A stretch of DNA of 64,000 nt from Halocafeteria seosinensis. Lineage: Eukaryota > Sar > Bigyra > Bicosoecida. Positions 11,629 through 21,268 of this stretch are shown here, one piece after another. Under the pieces are notes generated by a model. It did not search any database and had not been told where the DNA came from. It worked only from the letters and a program-made list of their open reading frames with translations. The stretch covers positions 1 to 64,000 of the forward strand of contig LVLI01000388.1 in assembly GCA_001687465.1 (NCBI GenBank), written 5' to 3'. Both the position numbers and the translations under genes were made by a program. Position 1 is the stretch's first letter, and each line of letters starts with the position of its first letter.

Positions 11629-12762
11629 TTATACCCCTTTAAGAGTTTCATCCAAATCGGCAATTCTTTGCTCGATTAAATCGAGCTCACTCAAGGAATC
11701 TGTTACGCTAGATTCAAATCCGCTCCCAACATCGGCGGGCTTACTTTCTCTTTGTTCAGTATCATTAGTCGTTTTCTGTGTTGATTTCGTACCCCTGACT
11801 TCTTCACTATCCTTCTCATCACGAGGTGTTCCCGACGGAGCTGTACTGCTCACACTCGCCTCCGTGACAGGCGTCTTCCCATCCGTACCGATGGCCATGG
11901 ATGACACAGTTTCGGCAACCTCTTGAGACTTCCTTTCACCTGTAGCGTTAAATAGTACGGTATATCCCTTGCTGTTTGGTGGTTCATACTCGCTGTGATG
12001 TTCTCTTTTCTCCTGTTGCACATCTGACTTTTGGGGGGAATTTCTCTGATTTCCACTGGTTGAATATTGTTTCGCACGCGCGCGTCTATTGTTGCCACGT
12101 TGGGAATCTGAAGAATGAATTGAATCAGGGGAATCCTTCCACTGCTGTTTATATCCCACATAATTTGATATAAATTCCTGTACCCGATCTGAAAACAAAA
12201 GATCACTGTTCACTCCATGGTGAAACAGGGTCGCAGTGCAGAGAGGCGTACCTATGCTATCGTTCGCGTGGTGAGTTCTGTTTTCGTCGGCCCCTTCTTC
12301 AAAGGGAGAATAGCTTGTTGGCGACAATTCACCAACATTAACGTAATGTAAGACATCCTCCAGCTGCAAGAGCCATTGCTTGGGTGGCTGGAACCAGGGA
12401 ATACCACGACACACTTACGACATGTGTAAGTTCATCGTTTTGTTCTCGAAGCAATCGCAGCTGATTGGACCTTTCCTCCACGGTTTCATTCACTTGCTGC
12501 ACTTTCAAGGATACATTCTAATTCATGGCATTATCCACCATGTGTGGACTAGCCACCTTCATACCTGCTGTGCATCTTCCACGCTTCGTACAGATTTCAG
12601 GATAGCATTCAACCTCTTCTTCTCGCCGTTAATATGAGTGCGCAGGTTGTTGATGGTCGTGGTTTGCTCTCCCTCGGACACAAAATGCTGTTCTTGTGGA
12701 GACTGAGAGCGGTGCTGGGTGGACTGGGCCACCGCAGACGGCGACGACGACGTCGATTGCAT
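11629..12762 (-). CDS. coiled-coil / disordered protein of unknown function
   Basis: Four minus-strand exons: 12565-12762, 12419-12496, 12252-12363 and 11629-12188, giving 315 residues. For the second intron two acceptors keep the frame. I prefer the one giving a 55-base intron (12364-12418) over a 31-base one, which would add eight residues. Residues 34-92 form a coiled coil (INNLRTHINGEKKRLNAIL, then EERSNQLRLLREQNDEL). A middle part of about 200 residues is rich in S, T, N, Q and charge and probably disordered. A short helix (SELDLIEQRIADLDETL) closes the protein. No family recognised. Confidence 0.72.
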
Positions 12763-13045
12763 ATTGAGCGTACCTTCTATCTATCCGCAAATTTCTAGTT
12801 GATATCCGTCAGAATACAAACACCACTTGAACGACTCATTTACCAGTGGTACAACTCTTTAGACTACCTCCTGCCTCCTGGTCACGATCCCGCGAGACCG
12901 GATGCTCGGATCCTGCGACCAGTGTCTGGGCTACATTATGGTGTAATTCGACGAATTGGTAGTGTATGGGCACGTCCACATGTTTGGAAAGGAGCATTTA
13001 AATCCCCTCTTTACTAGTCTTGTTGGGATGGTAGTCGGTACGAAA

Positions 13046-15079
13046 ATGAAAGGGAAACAGAGCTTGATGGCATTGGGCTTGATCTCGCTTCTTGTCCTTG
13101 GAGGATCGGAAGCGCGTAGTAAACGGGATCGACCGCCTAAATGGCCCAAAGACGTCGATACCGTCACAGTTCGCTTGTGCTGTACGTGTACTTGCACAGT
13201 ATCTTTTGCAGGAGTATGGTCTCGACCTTTTCTTGGCTGCAGACGGTAAACGGCGAGCGAACCTCACACTTCCAGACTATCCACCCGAAACTAAGTCAGT
13301 GAATGTTACTGACAAAGCTTTGGATATTATGGGGTAAGTGGTTTAATCCGATTCCTCGTAGCTACGAATAGCCTTCTCTGCAATGGTTGAGAATTTTGCA
13401 GTTGGTATAGACTGGTGAACATTGAATCACGTAAGCTCTCACTGTGGTGCGACAGATTCCTGTCGACTGTGTCCATCACCTGTCTTGTTTGGCGCAGTAC
13501 GAGCACTAGAACAATTATTTAATCTAGAGGAATACAGATGGAAACCAAAATGGTATGATAGACTGACAGTGGAAGATGAGGGTCTCCTCGGAACCGCTGA
13601 CTATCACTTTGATCTGCTCGATGATGACAATTTAGCATGGGTACGTGCTTTGGTAGCATTGCAGACGTTGGTCTCGTCTATTTTCGAATCTCCTTGGGTG
13701 CTAACAGATTGCAAATAGAATATGCAAAACGATTATGCCTCCCACGGCAGACTGTAGTGCAATAGTCCAGGACATTCTACAAAAAGAAAGGCGTATTTAT
13801 GACGGCTTGGAAAATGAAGGACCTCTGGCATTCGTTCCTAAGGCACACTATAGTCAGAGGCGCCGACCCTCCAGCGTTTTGCTGTCAGAAAGGTTCACCA
13901 CCTCCTATTATTACAGGCCGCGCTATATGCAACAGTTGCATCAGTTATATTACTTGAACGACTCCTCTAAAGTAAATCATGTCAGCGCATTGCATAAGAA
14001 GTGGCAGAGTTCAAAGAAAACCGTTCAAGAAGACGACGTGTCGCGTCTTAGAAGAGCCTGCGGTGAGCACGGAAAGAGTACACTGAGCAGCAAGACTTTC
14101 GACGGGAAAACCATCGCCCTCTATCGCGTACATAATGTATCTGAAATGAACGTATCAATCGAGAATGAAGTAGAATTGTTACAGTCTAGCGGTTGGCAAG
14201 TCTTTCGAAGGGAGTTTTTGTTTGCTGAGTCAACAACTCTTGACGATGAGCAAGAAGCAGAGTCATATGCAACGCATGTTGTAGCCAAGAGCATACGAGC
14301 GCTCTATGAGCAAGTACGTGGTGCACTGAAAGAAGATGTACAAAATCGGCGAGCCGACTACTTTCTCGTATGGGACGACGCCTATAATTTTACCCATAAG
14401 GTTATCAATAATCTAGTGCACGTTTCGGACCAACTACCAGATGATGTAATTGCTGGGAATATGGCGTTCGAAAAATTCTGCTTTGACTGGAGCGAAGAAG
14501 GGTTTCCTGAACTTCTAGATAAGCTCCAACCTGAAGAAATGTACACTGTGGCAGGAGGATTTTGCTGCCGGCATCTACTCGATGGAAAACTCGATTATAA
14601 TGGGATGTACCAGATTCATCACAGTAGCAACGAAACATTTATCGCTCCGCAACATGCATACTCCGGAGGTAAGAGTTCCCCGTACCCTGTCTTCGTATGC
14701 AAGTGTTGTCATCTGTTTCGCGTTCTATCGAGCAGGGTTTTTGGCATCGCGGGAAAAACTAGAGCAGTCCCTCGACGTCTGCTTAGTGGAGTATCCTATT
14801 CCTCACTGGTACTACTCTGAATATCAGTCCCTGTTCGCCGATATATATTACCGTTGCAACTGGATGAAAGTTGTACCCCTCCATTGCATGGAGCATTTTA
14901 TGGTCGATCACCCATCCCGAAGCTTCATCGATAAAGTCGGGCTCGGCCATTCCAGCTCTGTTTATCTGAGCGATATTGTTCTCCGCCATTTTGCCATGGA
15001 TTGCGAAACTAAGAGTGTCATTGACATGCACGACGTTGACGTCGAGGTCGATGGTGATTCTATAGCAGATATTGACTGA
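13046..15079 (+). CDS. lumenal or secreted protein, glycosyltransferase-like, unknown
   Basis: Exon chain supported by phase: (start region)-13333, 13402-13430, 13498-13640, 13708-14668 and 14736-15079, with four introns of 67-68 bases. Mature sequence has many N-glycosylation sites (NVT, NVS, NFT, NET) and acidic aromatic motifs such as ADYFLVWDDAYNF and WYYSEYQSLFADIYYRC, so an ER/Golgi lumenal or secreted protein is likely; a glycosyltransferase fold is only a guess. The start is uncertain. A good signal peptide (MKGKQSLMALGLISLLVL, from 13046) is in a different frame from the downstream exon. The alternative model starts upstream with an intron at 13031-13103 and loses the signal peptide. 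See findings. Confidence 0.7.
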
Positions 15080-15208
15080 AAACGCCTGAGTTCGTCATGG
15101 GGTTCAGGTTTACTTACCTCACTGGTAAAGTGTCTGGCTTATTTTTGTCGTGTGTTTCCATTTTGAGGCGGAACGACCTAGACTAACTTGTGCTTACAAA
15201 TGACCATG

Positions 15209-15736
15209 CTAAGCAGTGTCTCTGGATCTAATTTGGAAAGGGTTTGAACAGACGGTCTCAACATTTCCTAAGTTAAAGAGAAATTGGAAAGGGAAGTTGG
15301 CATGCTCGTCGCTTGTTGGCAAGGTATGTTCACTCCGAGGCGAGTAACCGCTCCAAGGGATTTGTACAACTAACTGTTTGCCCACTGTTCCATCTTCTCG
15401 CTCCACCTGCTCAACTGCGCAAGCTTTTACTAATGGCTGGATAATTTTAACTTCTTCCGTCTCATTGTCAAAGTATTCGACGCTGTCTCTTTTCAAATGC
15501 CTCTGTAGCTGTACATGCACTAAGTCTTCCGGACATGCACATTCAGAGAATACGCTCTGGCAACGTTCTGAGAGAACCAATCGCACTTCCAGGGAGTCCG
15601 ATACTGACCCATCGCTCAGAACATCCTCCCTGTACAAAACCTCAGGTAAAGAAAGGCAATATGAAGACCCCGAGGATTCGCCCCTCATTTGAATTTCCGA
15701 GGGTGTCAAGCCGGTGTCTCGTCCACTTCGGAACAT
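15209..15736 (-). CDS. hypothetical protein
   Basis: Open frame of 175 residues starting MFRSGRDTGLTPSEI. It has balanced composition with hydrophobic strand-like stretches (LEVRLVLSERCQSVF, GKQLVVQIPW) and is convergent with the preceding plus-strand gene, whose stop is 129 bases away. No motif or targeting signal is recognised. The upstream 100 bases could contain a further exon, but no splice signal fits well. I accept it because it reads as a globular protein. Confidence 0.5.
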   Translation of the reverse strand: MFRSGRDTGLTPSEIQMRGESSGSSYCLSLPEVLYREDVLSDGSVSDSLEVRLVLSERCQSVFSECACPEDLVHVQLQRHLKRDSVEYFDNETEEVKIIQPLVKACAVEQVEREDGTVGKQLVVQIPWSGYSPRSEHTLPTSDEHANFPFQFLFNLGNVETVCSNPFQIRSRDTA

Positions 15737-15975
15737 GATGTACTAGGCAGCAACTCCTGAGGGATCACTATATCCACTGTTTGATGGACTGCTTAACATT
15801 GTCAGCATCGATCACGTTAAGTGAGGGAGAATTTTCAGTTGGTAGAATTATCGCTTACCCCGCGAAGTTTCAGTGTGTCCGTGGTACGTAAACGAGGAAT
15901 CAGGGATTCAGACAAGGACTGAAGTACTTCAGTATGAGACGTGTATGCACTAACACAATTTTAAGGCTTTGCCTA

Positions 15976-16070
15976 CAGACTCTTCCTAAACTCGACAATA
16001 CTGGCTAACGCGTCTCAGTGACTCGTCCTTTTTCCGTCCAAATGTTGCGGCTTCACAAAACGTAGTTGTG
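15976..16070 (+). repeat. direct repeat, copy 1 (pairs with 17019-17108)
   Basis: The block with CTTCCTAAACTCGACAATAC and ending GTTGTGATAATTCTTTGCG is repeated about 1,043 bases downstream with scattered substitutions and small indels. It lies at a comparable place upstream of the decayed gene copy as copy 2 lies upstream of the intact gene. This supports a tandem duplication of gene plus 5' flank. Confidence 0.75.
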
Positions 16071-16579
16071 ATAATTCTTTGCGAAGGGATCTTCACGATA
16101 AGGCTCATAACGATGGGAAAGCAAATTTTGCACTCCTCTATTCTATCTAATGATAACGTACATGCTCCAGTCTACCTAATAATGGCATTGGTCTCGTGAA
16201 AATGGCGCCCTCCGAAGGAAAATGCTACCAATTGCCTGTTAGCAGGCACCTAGCCGCTAGCGTCCTCGTGGCGAGTGCCGACGGTGCAAAGCCCAGTGCG
16301 CAAAATTGATGTACGAAGAGAAAGCAATGCTATACATTGCATGGTGTAGCTTAGGAGTGCAATATGGCTTCGTAACAGTTCTGCGAATGCCATAATGGAA
16401 TACCCTGTGGGTCGAACTTCACAAGACGTGGAGTCTGGTACTCACCCAGTCAGTCAGCTGAATCCAAATCAGAACTTCTCAGAAGGGTTTACTAGCCGAA
16501 TTGGCAGTCCTACTCTCGTAGGATAGTGGACGTGAGTAGTCTGTGGTCCAAATTATGGAAGCAGAGTTGGCAGGAGTAC

Positions 16580-16830
16580 TACCCTACACGCTAGTGACGT
16601 GTTCCATTATTCCACCACTGGGTACTTCTACTTATTCGGATATAATCCTATGAACGCATCCGTTTCCTTATCGTATCAGCAAGCAGGGACAGTCCAGTTT
16701 GGGTCAGAAATTAAGCCAGCTAGAGCTCATTCGCCGTGAATTCTTCCAAGGAATGTTCGTCGCAACCAGTACAGCAAGTACTGGTAGCAACCAGCATTCG
16801 ATCCTCATTGCGAAACAAGAATTCTACCTA
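16580..16830 (+). pseudogene. decayed 3' copy of the 17.6-kb secreted-protein gene
   Basis: This matches the 3' part of the intact gene (about 17905-18150), including a long identical run around TACTTCTACTTATTCGGATA and the following TCAGAAATTAAGCCAGC. A TGA occurs before the homologous end of the protein, the 5' half is barely recognisable, and no signal peptide is encoded upstream. It is best read as a truncated or eroded duplicate. Confidence 0.8.
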
Positions 16831-17018
16831 TGGCATTGACATCCTTGATCTTCAAGTGATATCTTTGATCTCCCAAGTGCTGTGATCGCTCTTCCCCTGC
16901 TTCATACCCGGTACATGGTTAAATTACTGAAGTCAAAAGTAGCCGCAAACAAGCTTAGGCTGTTTGCAAGTCCGGTGTGCTTGGGTGTTCACTAATGCAC
17001 TTCCAAGTTTTTGTTTAA

Positions 17019-17108
17019 GACACTCTTCCTAAGCTCTGCAATACTGCCTAACGTGACTCAGTTACTGGGTAAAAGCGCCAACTTTTGGATGTTGTGATAA
17101 TTCTTTGC
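17019..17108 (+). repeat. direct repeat, copy 2 (pairs with 15976-16070)
   Basis: Second copy of the upstream block, sharing CTTCCTAAG/AACTC...CAATACTG and TTGTGATAATTCTTTGC with copy 1. It sits about 500 bases before the intact secreted-protein gene. Confidence 0.75.
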
Positions 17109-17601
17109 ACTATTTGTCTATTCCTATACAGTACGTAGCAATTCGCTTCCAAAGCATCATACATATATTGTAAAACACGGTTTGAAAAAACGCGTTCATA
17201 CTGCAAGTTCCTGGAACCAGTACAATAGTTGGATTTGCACTCAATGATCTGAAAACACGCAGTAAGTGATTCTGTAATAAACCCAACGGCCAAGGAGCAA
17301 ACATGGTCACAGAATAGCGGAAACGCGAAGAGAACAAAAGAGGTGTTTAGGATCGATGCGAGAGGTCGTCAGGACGCACATGTTAGGCGCCGTATGGGGC
17401 ATGCATCGTAAGGTCGAGAGTGTGTGTTTAGGTACACCACAGTTTACGGACAGGAGCGAGGTATTGCTGTGTCCCACCCTTCGCGTAGCTGCTGGTTTCC
17501 TCTCACCGAGGTTGCCAGTTGGCTTCCTTGCAAGTTGCAAGGTACTTTGCTTCAATAAATCTCAGTGTTCATGTGTTTCGTAATTGACGCAGATCAGGAA
17601 G

Positions 17602-18105
17602 ATGGGCCGTCTCGTAACTTATTGTGCTCTGCTCCTAGCAGCATGTACTGGAGCGCTCGGCGACTTCGACTACTGTGGCAGCAGCCAGAACCTACCGTAC
17701 ACGTACACCTTGGGCCCATTTAGTTCCGAGTGGTTGATGTTCTGGTATGCAAAGGGTGACTCGTTCACTCAGAGTTGTTTATTGGTGGCTACTGACACTG
17801 GTTCAGACTCTGGCCACTCTGGCTTGGAACTGTCAATCGGATGCAGCCCCTATTTGAAAGAAGGAGGGCCGTGGACCATCTTAAAGAAGTTGGATTATTA
17901 TGCCACTAAAAACGCTAGCGACATATTCCACTGCCCCACCAGTGGATACTTCTACTTATTCGGATATAATCCTATGAACACTTCCGTTGACCTGTTGTAC
18001 CAGCAAACTGGGATAGTCCAGTCTGGCTCAGAAATTAAACCAGCCAAGGCCTACTCACCATGGACTATCCCGCAAAATCTTCGTCGCAACAAGCACGCCA
18101 ACTAA
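17602..18105 (+). CDS. small secreted cysteine-containing protein
   Basis: Open frame of 167 residues from the ATG at 17602; an in-frame upstream non-ATG extension is ignored. It begins MGRLVTYCALLLAACTGALG, a clear signal peptide with likely cleavage after ALG. The mature chain of about 147 residues has four cysteines (DYCGSS, QSCLL, IGCSP, FHCPT), which could form two disulfides, and two N-glycosylation sites (NAS, NTS). It is rich in Y, G and S. No family recognised. A decayed duplicate with its own 5' repeat lies 1.3 kb upstream, so this belongs to a locally expanding family, a pattern often seen for secreted proteins. Confidence 0.8.
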   Translation: MGRLVTYCALLLAACTGALGDFDYCGSSQNLPYTYTLGPFSSEWLMFWYAKGDSFTQSCLLVATDTGSDSGHSGLELSIGCSPYLKEGGPWTILKKLDYYATKNASDIFHCPTSGYFYLFGYNPMNTSVDLLYQQTGIVQSGSEIKPAKAYSPWTIPQNLRRNKHAN

Positions 18106-18451
18106 CCAACCAGCATTCGACACTCATTGCCAAGTTCAATACGAACGGCAATACTACCGATAGAGTGGACAATTCGACAAACCCAACTTTATGTAACTGT
18201 CCGCCAGCTGCTATGGACTGCTTAATATAAACCGTATGTTATGGTGCTCATCACTTCTAGTTCGCTTCCGTTGCATATTTGGATTATCCACAAAAGGAGA
18301 AACCAGTTAGGTTAGCATTGGCGAAAAATCGCCACTTCGAATTCCTCATGATGGCCTCATTTGTTTAGTCGGGGTCTATTAGCCAAGTTTAAAGTGTTCG
18401 GGCGCGTATACAAATCATTTTGGAAGGGCGTCTTTTAAGGACGGGAGATGT

Positions 18452-18970
18452 TTATAGAAAAGTAACTTCCTTATCGTTACAGGTGTATCTCGCAATGAGA
18501 GTGTCTTCTAAATCGTCCTTCGTAGGCTTGGAGTCAAACTCACCAGCATAAACAGTGGTTACCAGCTGAGCTGGCTCATCCCAGTGACCAACAACACTCA
18601 TTAGATTGAGACTGCTATGAGGTATACCTTTATGTTCTTCCTTTGTAGAGTTCTTGAGTTGTTTGCGGTATTCATATACTTATACTAAAGCATCAAGTGC
18701 CTCGTCATCAAACTCTGCCTTCATCTCTTGGTAGTGCTTACTGTAGTTCTTACATTATATTATCAATCCCATCTTCTTTAGAAGCACAAGACATATATTC
18801 ATGTACCCATATCCTTGGCGAGGACTCGAAGTGCGCTCTTGGTTTTGCAATTCAAAATTATCGTCGATAAAACTTGTCGATATTACCCTAAGGAGACGAG
18901 CTTGTACGGCGTATTCCCGCATATCATCTTGCAAATACTTGCATACAGTCGTACTAATAATACAGAGCAT
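18452..18970 (-). pseudogene. degenerate ORF with in-frame stops
   Basis: One minus-strand frame reads as protein for about 170 codons but is broken by stop codons at 18755-18757 and again about 25 codons later. Readable blocks include KYLQDDMREYAVQARLLRVI, EMKAEFDDEALDALV, SLNLMSVVGHWDEPAQLV and AGEFDSKPTKDDLEDTLIA. The frame is kept across both stops, which argues for a former coding region rather than chance. No family is recognised; a transposon or duplicated host gene are both possible. Confidence 0.5.
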
Positions 18971-19139
18971 TTACTGCAGGTTTGAACTGACTCACTACGC
19001 ATGTCATCAGTTCCATGCGTGCATTCATACCGTGCGTGCATTCAACCTGGGGGGTTCCCTCCCCCCCCCTTCGTCAAATCCGATATTTGCGCAAGCACGG
19101 AAATTGTCCACAAGTCCCATCTCCTGTCTCTCAGAAACT

Positions 19140-19460
19140 ATACAATGCCATTGGATTGTGTTTGTACCGATGTATGCCAAGGTCTGCAACCCATTAGTTA
19201 CACTGTCAGAGAACATTGGTGATTGGTTGGACAAGCGAAACGTAGCGTGATGCATGGTGGTAACATCGACGGTCACGCGCTCGAGTTAAGAGATCCCTGG
19301 GTCTGTTTACTGGTCTAATGAATAGGAATTCAGGTTCCATGAGGCAAATACAGCCTAACACCCATCATGGGGCCCCATGGAACGCCTGACTGGAGCGTGC
19401 AGTGGCATTGCACTCACTGTGTACTCTTCCCACGACACACACCCGATTGGGGAAATCCTT
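19140..19460 (+). repeat. diverged copy of the 5' region and exon 1 of the phosphatase gene
   Basis: It matches about 21090-21410. Shared features include a GGAATTCxGGTTCCAxGAGGCA run just after an ATGAAT, the GCAAATACAGCCTA stretch and GACTGGAGCGTGC. In this copy the coding frame is lost. It is an old duplication of promoter plus first exon about 2 kb upstream of the intact gene. Confidence 0.7.
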
Positions 19461-20758
19461 CTAGTCATGGGGTGCCACTGGCACCGTACAACATCAGGAG
19501 TGGGTTTATCACAACGATCAAGGATGTCGAACCTACGTGAAACACACACACACATATGTGACAGATAGCCCACCGGCCGGGGAGTTGACCGCATCCTCTT
19601 AGCGGGGAGCGGTATGTGCCCGCGTGAAAGCTATGTGGTCGAGTGTGGAAGATCTCTCTTCGGCGCCTTGCGGTCCTTTCTGTAGCCCACGGTCCGCAAC
19701 CAAAAAACTTGTCAACCTTTTTCCTCGTATACTGTACTTGCAAGTCAGGGAACGCGGCATATTGTGTCATCATTTATTCCTGTGTACACAGGAAAGACAA
19801 GTTCGACGAACTGCTCAAGAGGTCTTCCAGCAGTATACTCGACGCCCTCCATTCATAAGCATGTTAAGTAGGATGAACATGAAGATAGTGATGACAAAGT
19901 TTCGTTAAGCAAAGGAGAGCCTTGTGGATGTCGTATAGACTAGTTTCTTCGAAAAATTCACACATGCTACTTTCCGAAGGATATACCAGACCGAACCCTT
20001 TCAGCTTAGCTCTGTTTTGTAAAATTTCCATGTCTGTCCACTTACGCTAAGTACTTCACGACGAACTGTATAATGAGTGGTAGTGAGAGGACTGAAACTG
20101 CATGAAACAAGGATAACTTCAGTAGCATTGCGAATTCCACTCGACCACCAAGGTACAGTAATGACGAAAATGTGACCGATGACCCACCAGCAGCGGTAAG
20201 TCAAGTATCAGTGCCGGTTAAGTGCTGAAACGTATTCATTATCATAAGGTGTTGCTTTATTATACGTGTATAGCCTCTCCACCTGATGTATGAAGTTGGT
20301 CGTTTACAGTTTTAGTCTGCTACACCAAAGCCAGAGGGAGGTTTGTGCCGGTACCGCATTTCCCTATCGTGTAGTTCGTTTCTTGATGCATCTTAATTGA
20401 TTGACCCCACAGCTGAGCTAATTTAAGAAGGCTTGGACGAGTAGCATGAGAGGAGATGTAGAGGTGGTTCGGCTTGTACTCCCTTAGGTGATACGCATTG
20501 AGAACTTTTCCGAAGGACAAACTTGCGTTACTTTAGCCATGATGTATGGTGGACTGGTTTCAAATGACCGAACACTGAATAAAGATTCGAAAACACACAA
20601 GGTATCGCAAATTAATGTATTTCAATTAAATGTCTGTTGCATATCATCCCACCCAATTACTATGACAGTACAGCGGTTCAGCAAGTTGTTATCGTTGTAC
20701 TGTAACAACTTTTACAGTAGATTTGCAAACAAAACAGTCACACTTATAGCAAATCTGG

Positions 20759-20904
20759 ATCATACAACAACCTGTACATGTACCAATATGATTGGAACTC
20801 TACAATGTATAAATGTAGCACCAGTTGTAAGAAGAGTCCTGGTGCTACATTTATACATTGTAGAGTTCCAATCATATTGGTACATGTACAGGTTGTTGTA
20901 TGAT
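20759..20904. repeat. perfect inverted repeat, 66-bp stem, 14-nt loop
   Basis: Arms 20759-20824 and 20839-20904 are exact reverse complements over 66 bases, with the 14-base loop TTGTAAGAAGAGTC. It is AT-rich and lies between genes. Such a structure could be a young foldback or MITE-like element, a hairpin-RNA locus or a recent inverted duplication. No flanking target-site duplication or transposase is seen. Confidence 0.95.
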
Positions 20905-21268
20905 TGTTTGTGGTCGAAGAGATACAGCTGGTGCAACTGACTAATATAACTCAAAAGAAACAATTCTCAATGAACGTAAACACGTATGTATCAGTTTCCC
21001 AATTTACTGCCTTTACAACTTGTAATCTACAAGTACTGTATCTTCCATCCGGGCTTTGGGCCCGGAACCCCGTTAGCGCGCGTTATCTGCTTTACAACGC
21101 CATTCGGTTCCGTTTTTGTAGATGCATGGCGAGGTGTGCAATCCATTCTCTTTACAGATAGTTGCCGTCAGAGGACACTGGCGAGATAAGCGAAAGGGAG
21201 CGTGATAACCCTGGGATCCACGGTCACGTCCTAGCGTCTAGAGCTACCTCTGGCTGTTTAGTGGTATA

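Larger units (their letters stand above)
15737..17601. other. gene-poor duplicated interval
   Basis: No intact gene found. The stretch carries a decayed copy of the 17.6-kb secreted-protein gene and a repeated upstream block, listed separately. The rest shows no coding character. Confidence 0.5.
18106..21268. other. gene-poor interval with repeats
   Basis: About 3.2 kb without an intact gene. It holds a degenerate minus-strand ORF, a diverged copy of the next gene's 5' end and a long perfect hairpin, each listed separately. A short CA-type run lies near 19542-19556. Confidence 0.5.

Noticed and set aside
19465-19908. Overlapping frames of about 70-100 residues on both strands
   Set aside because: No splice context, no recognisable motif and no agreement between frames; treated as chance frames in the repeat-rich interval.
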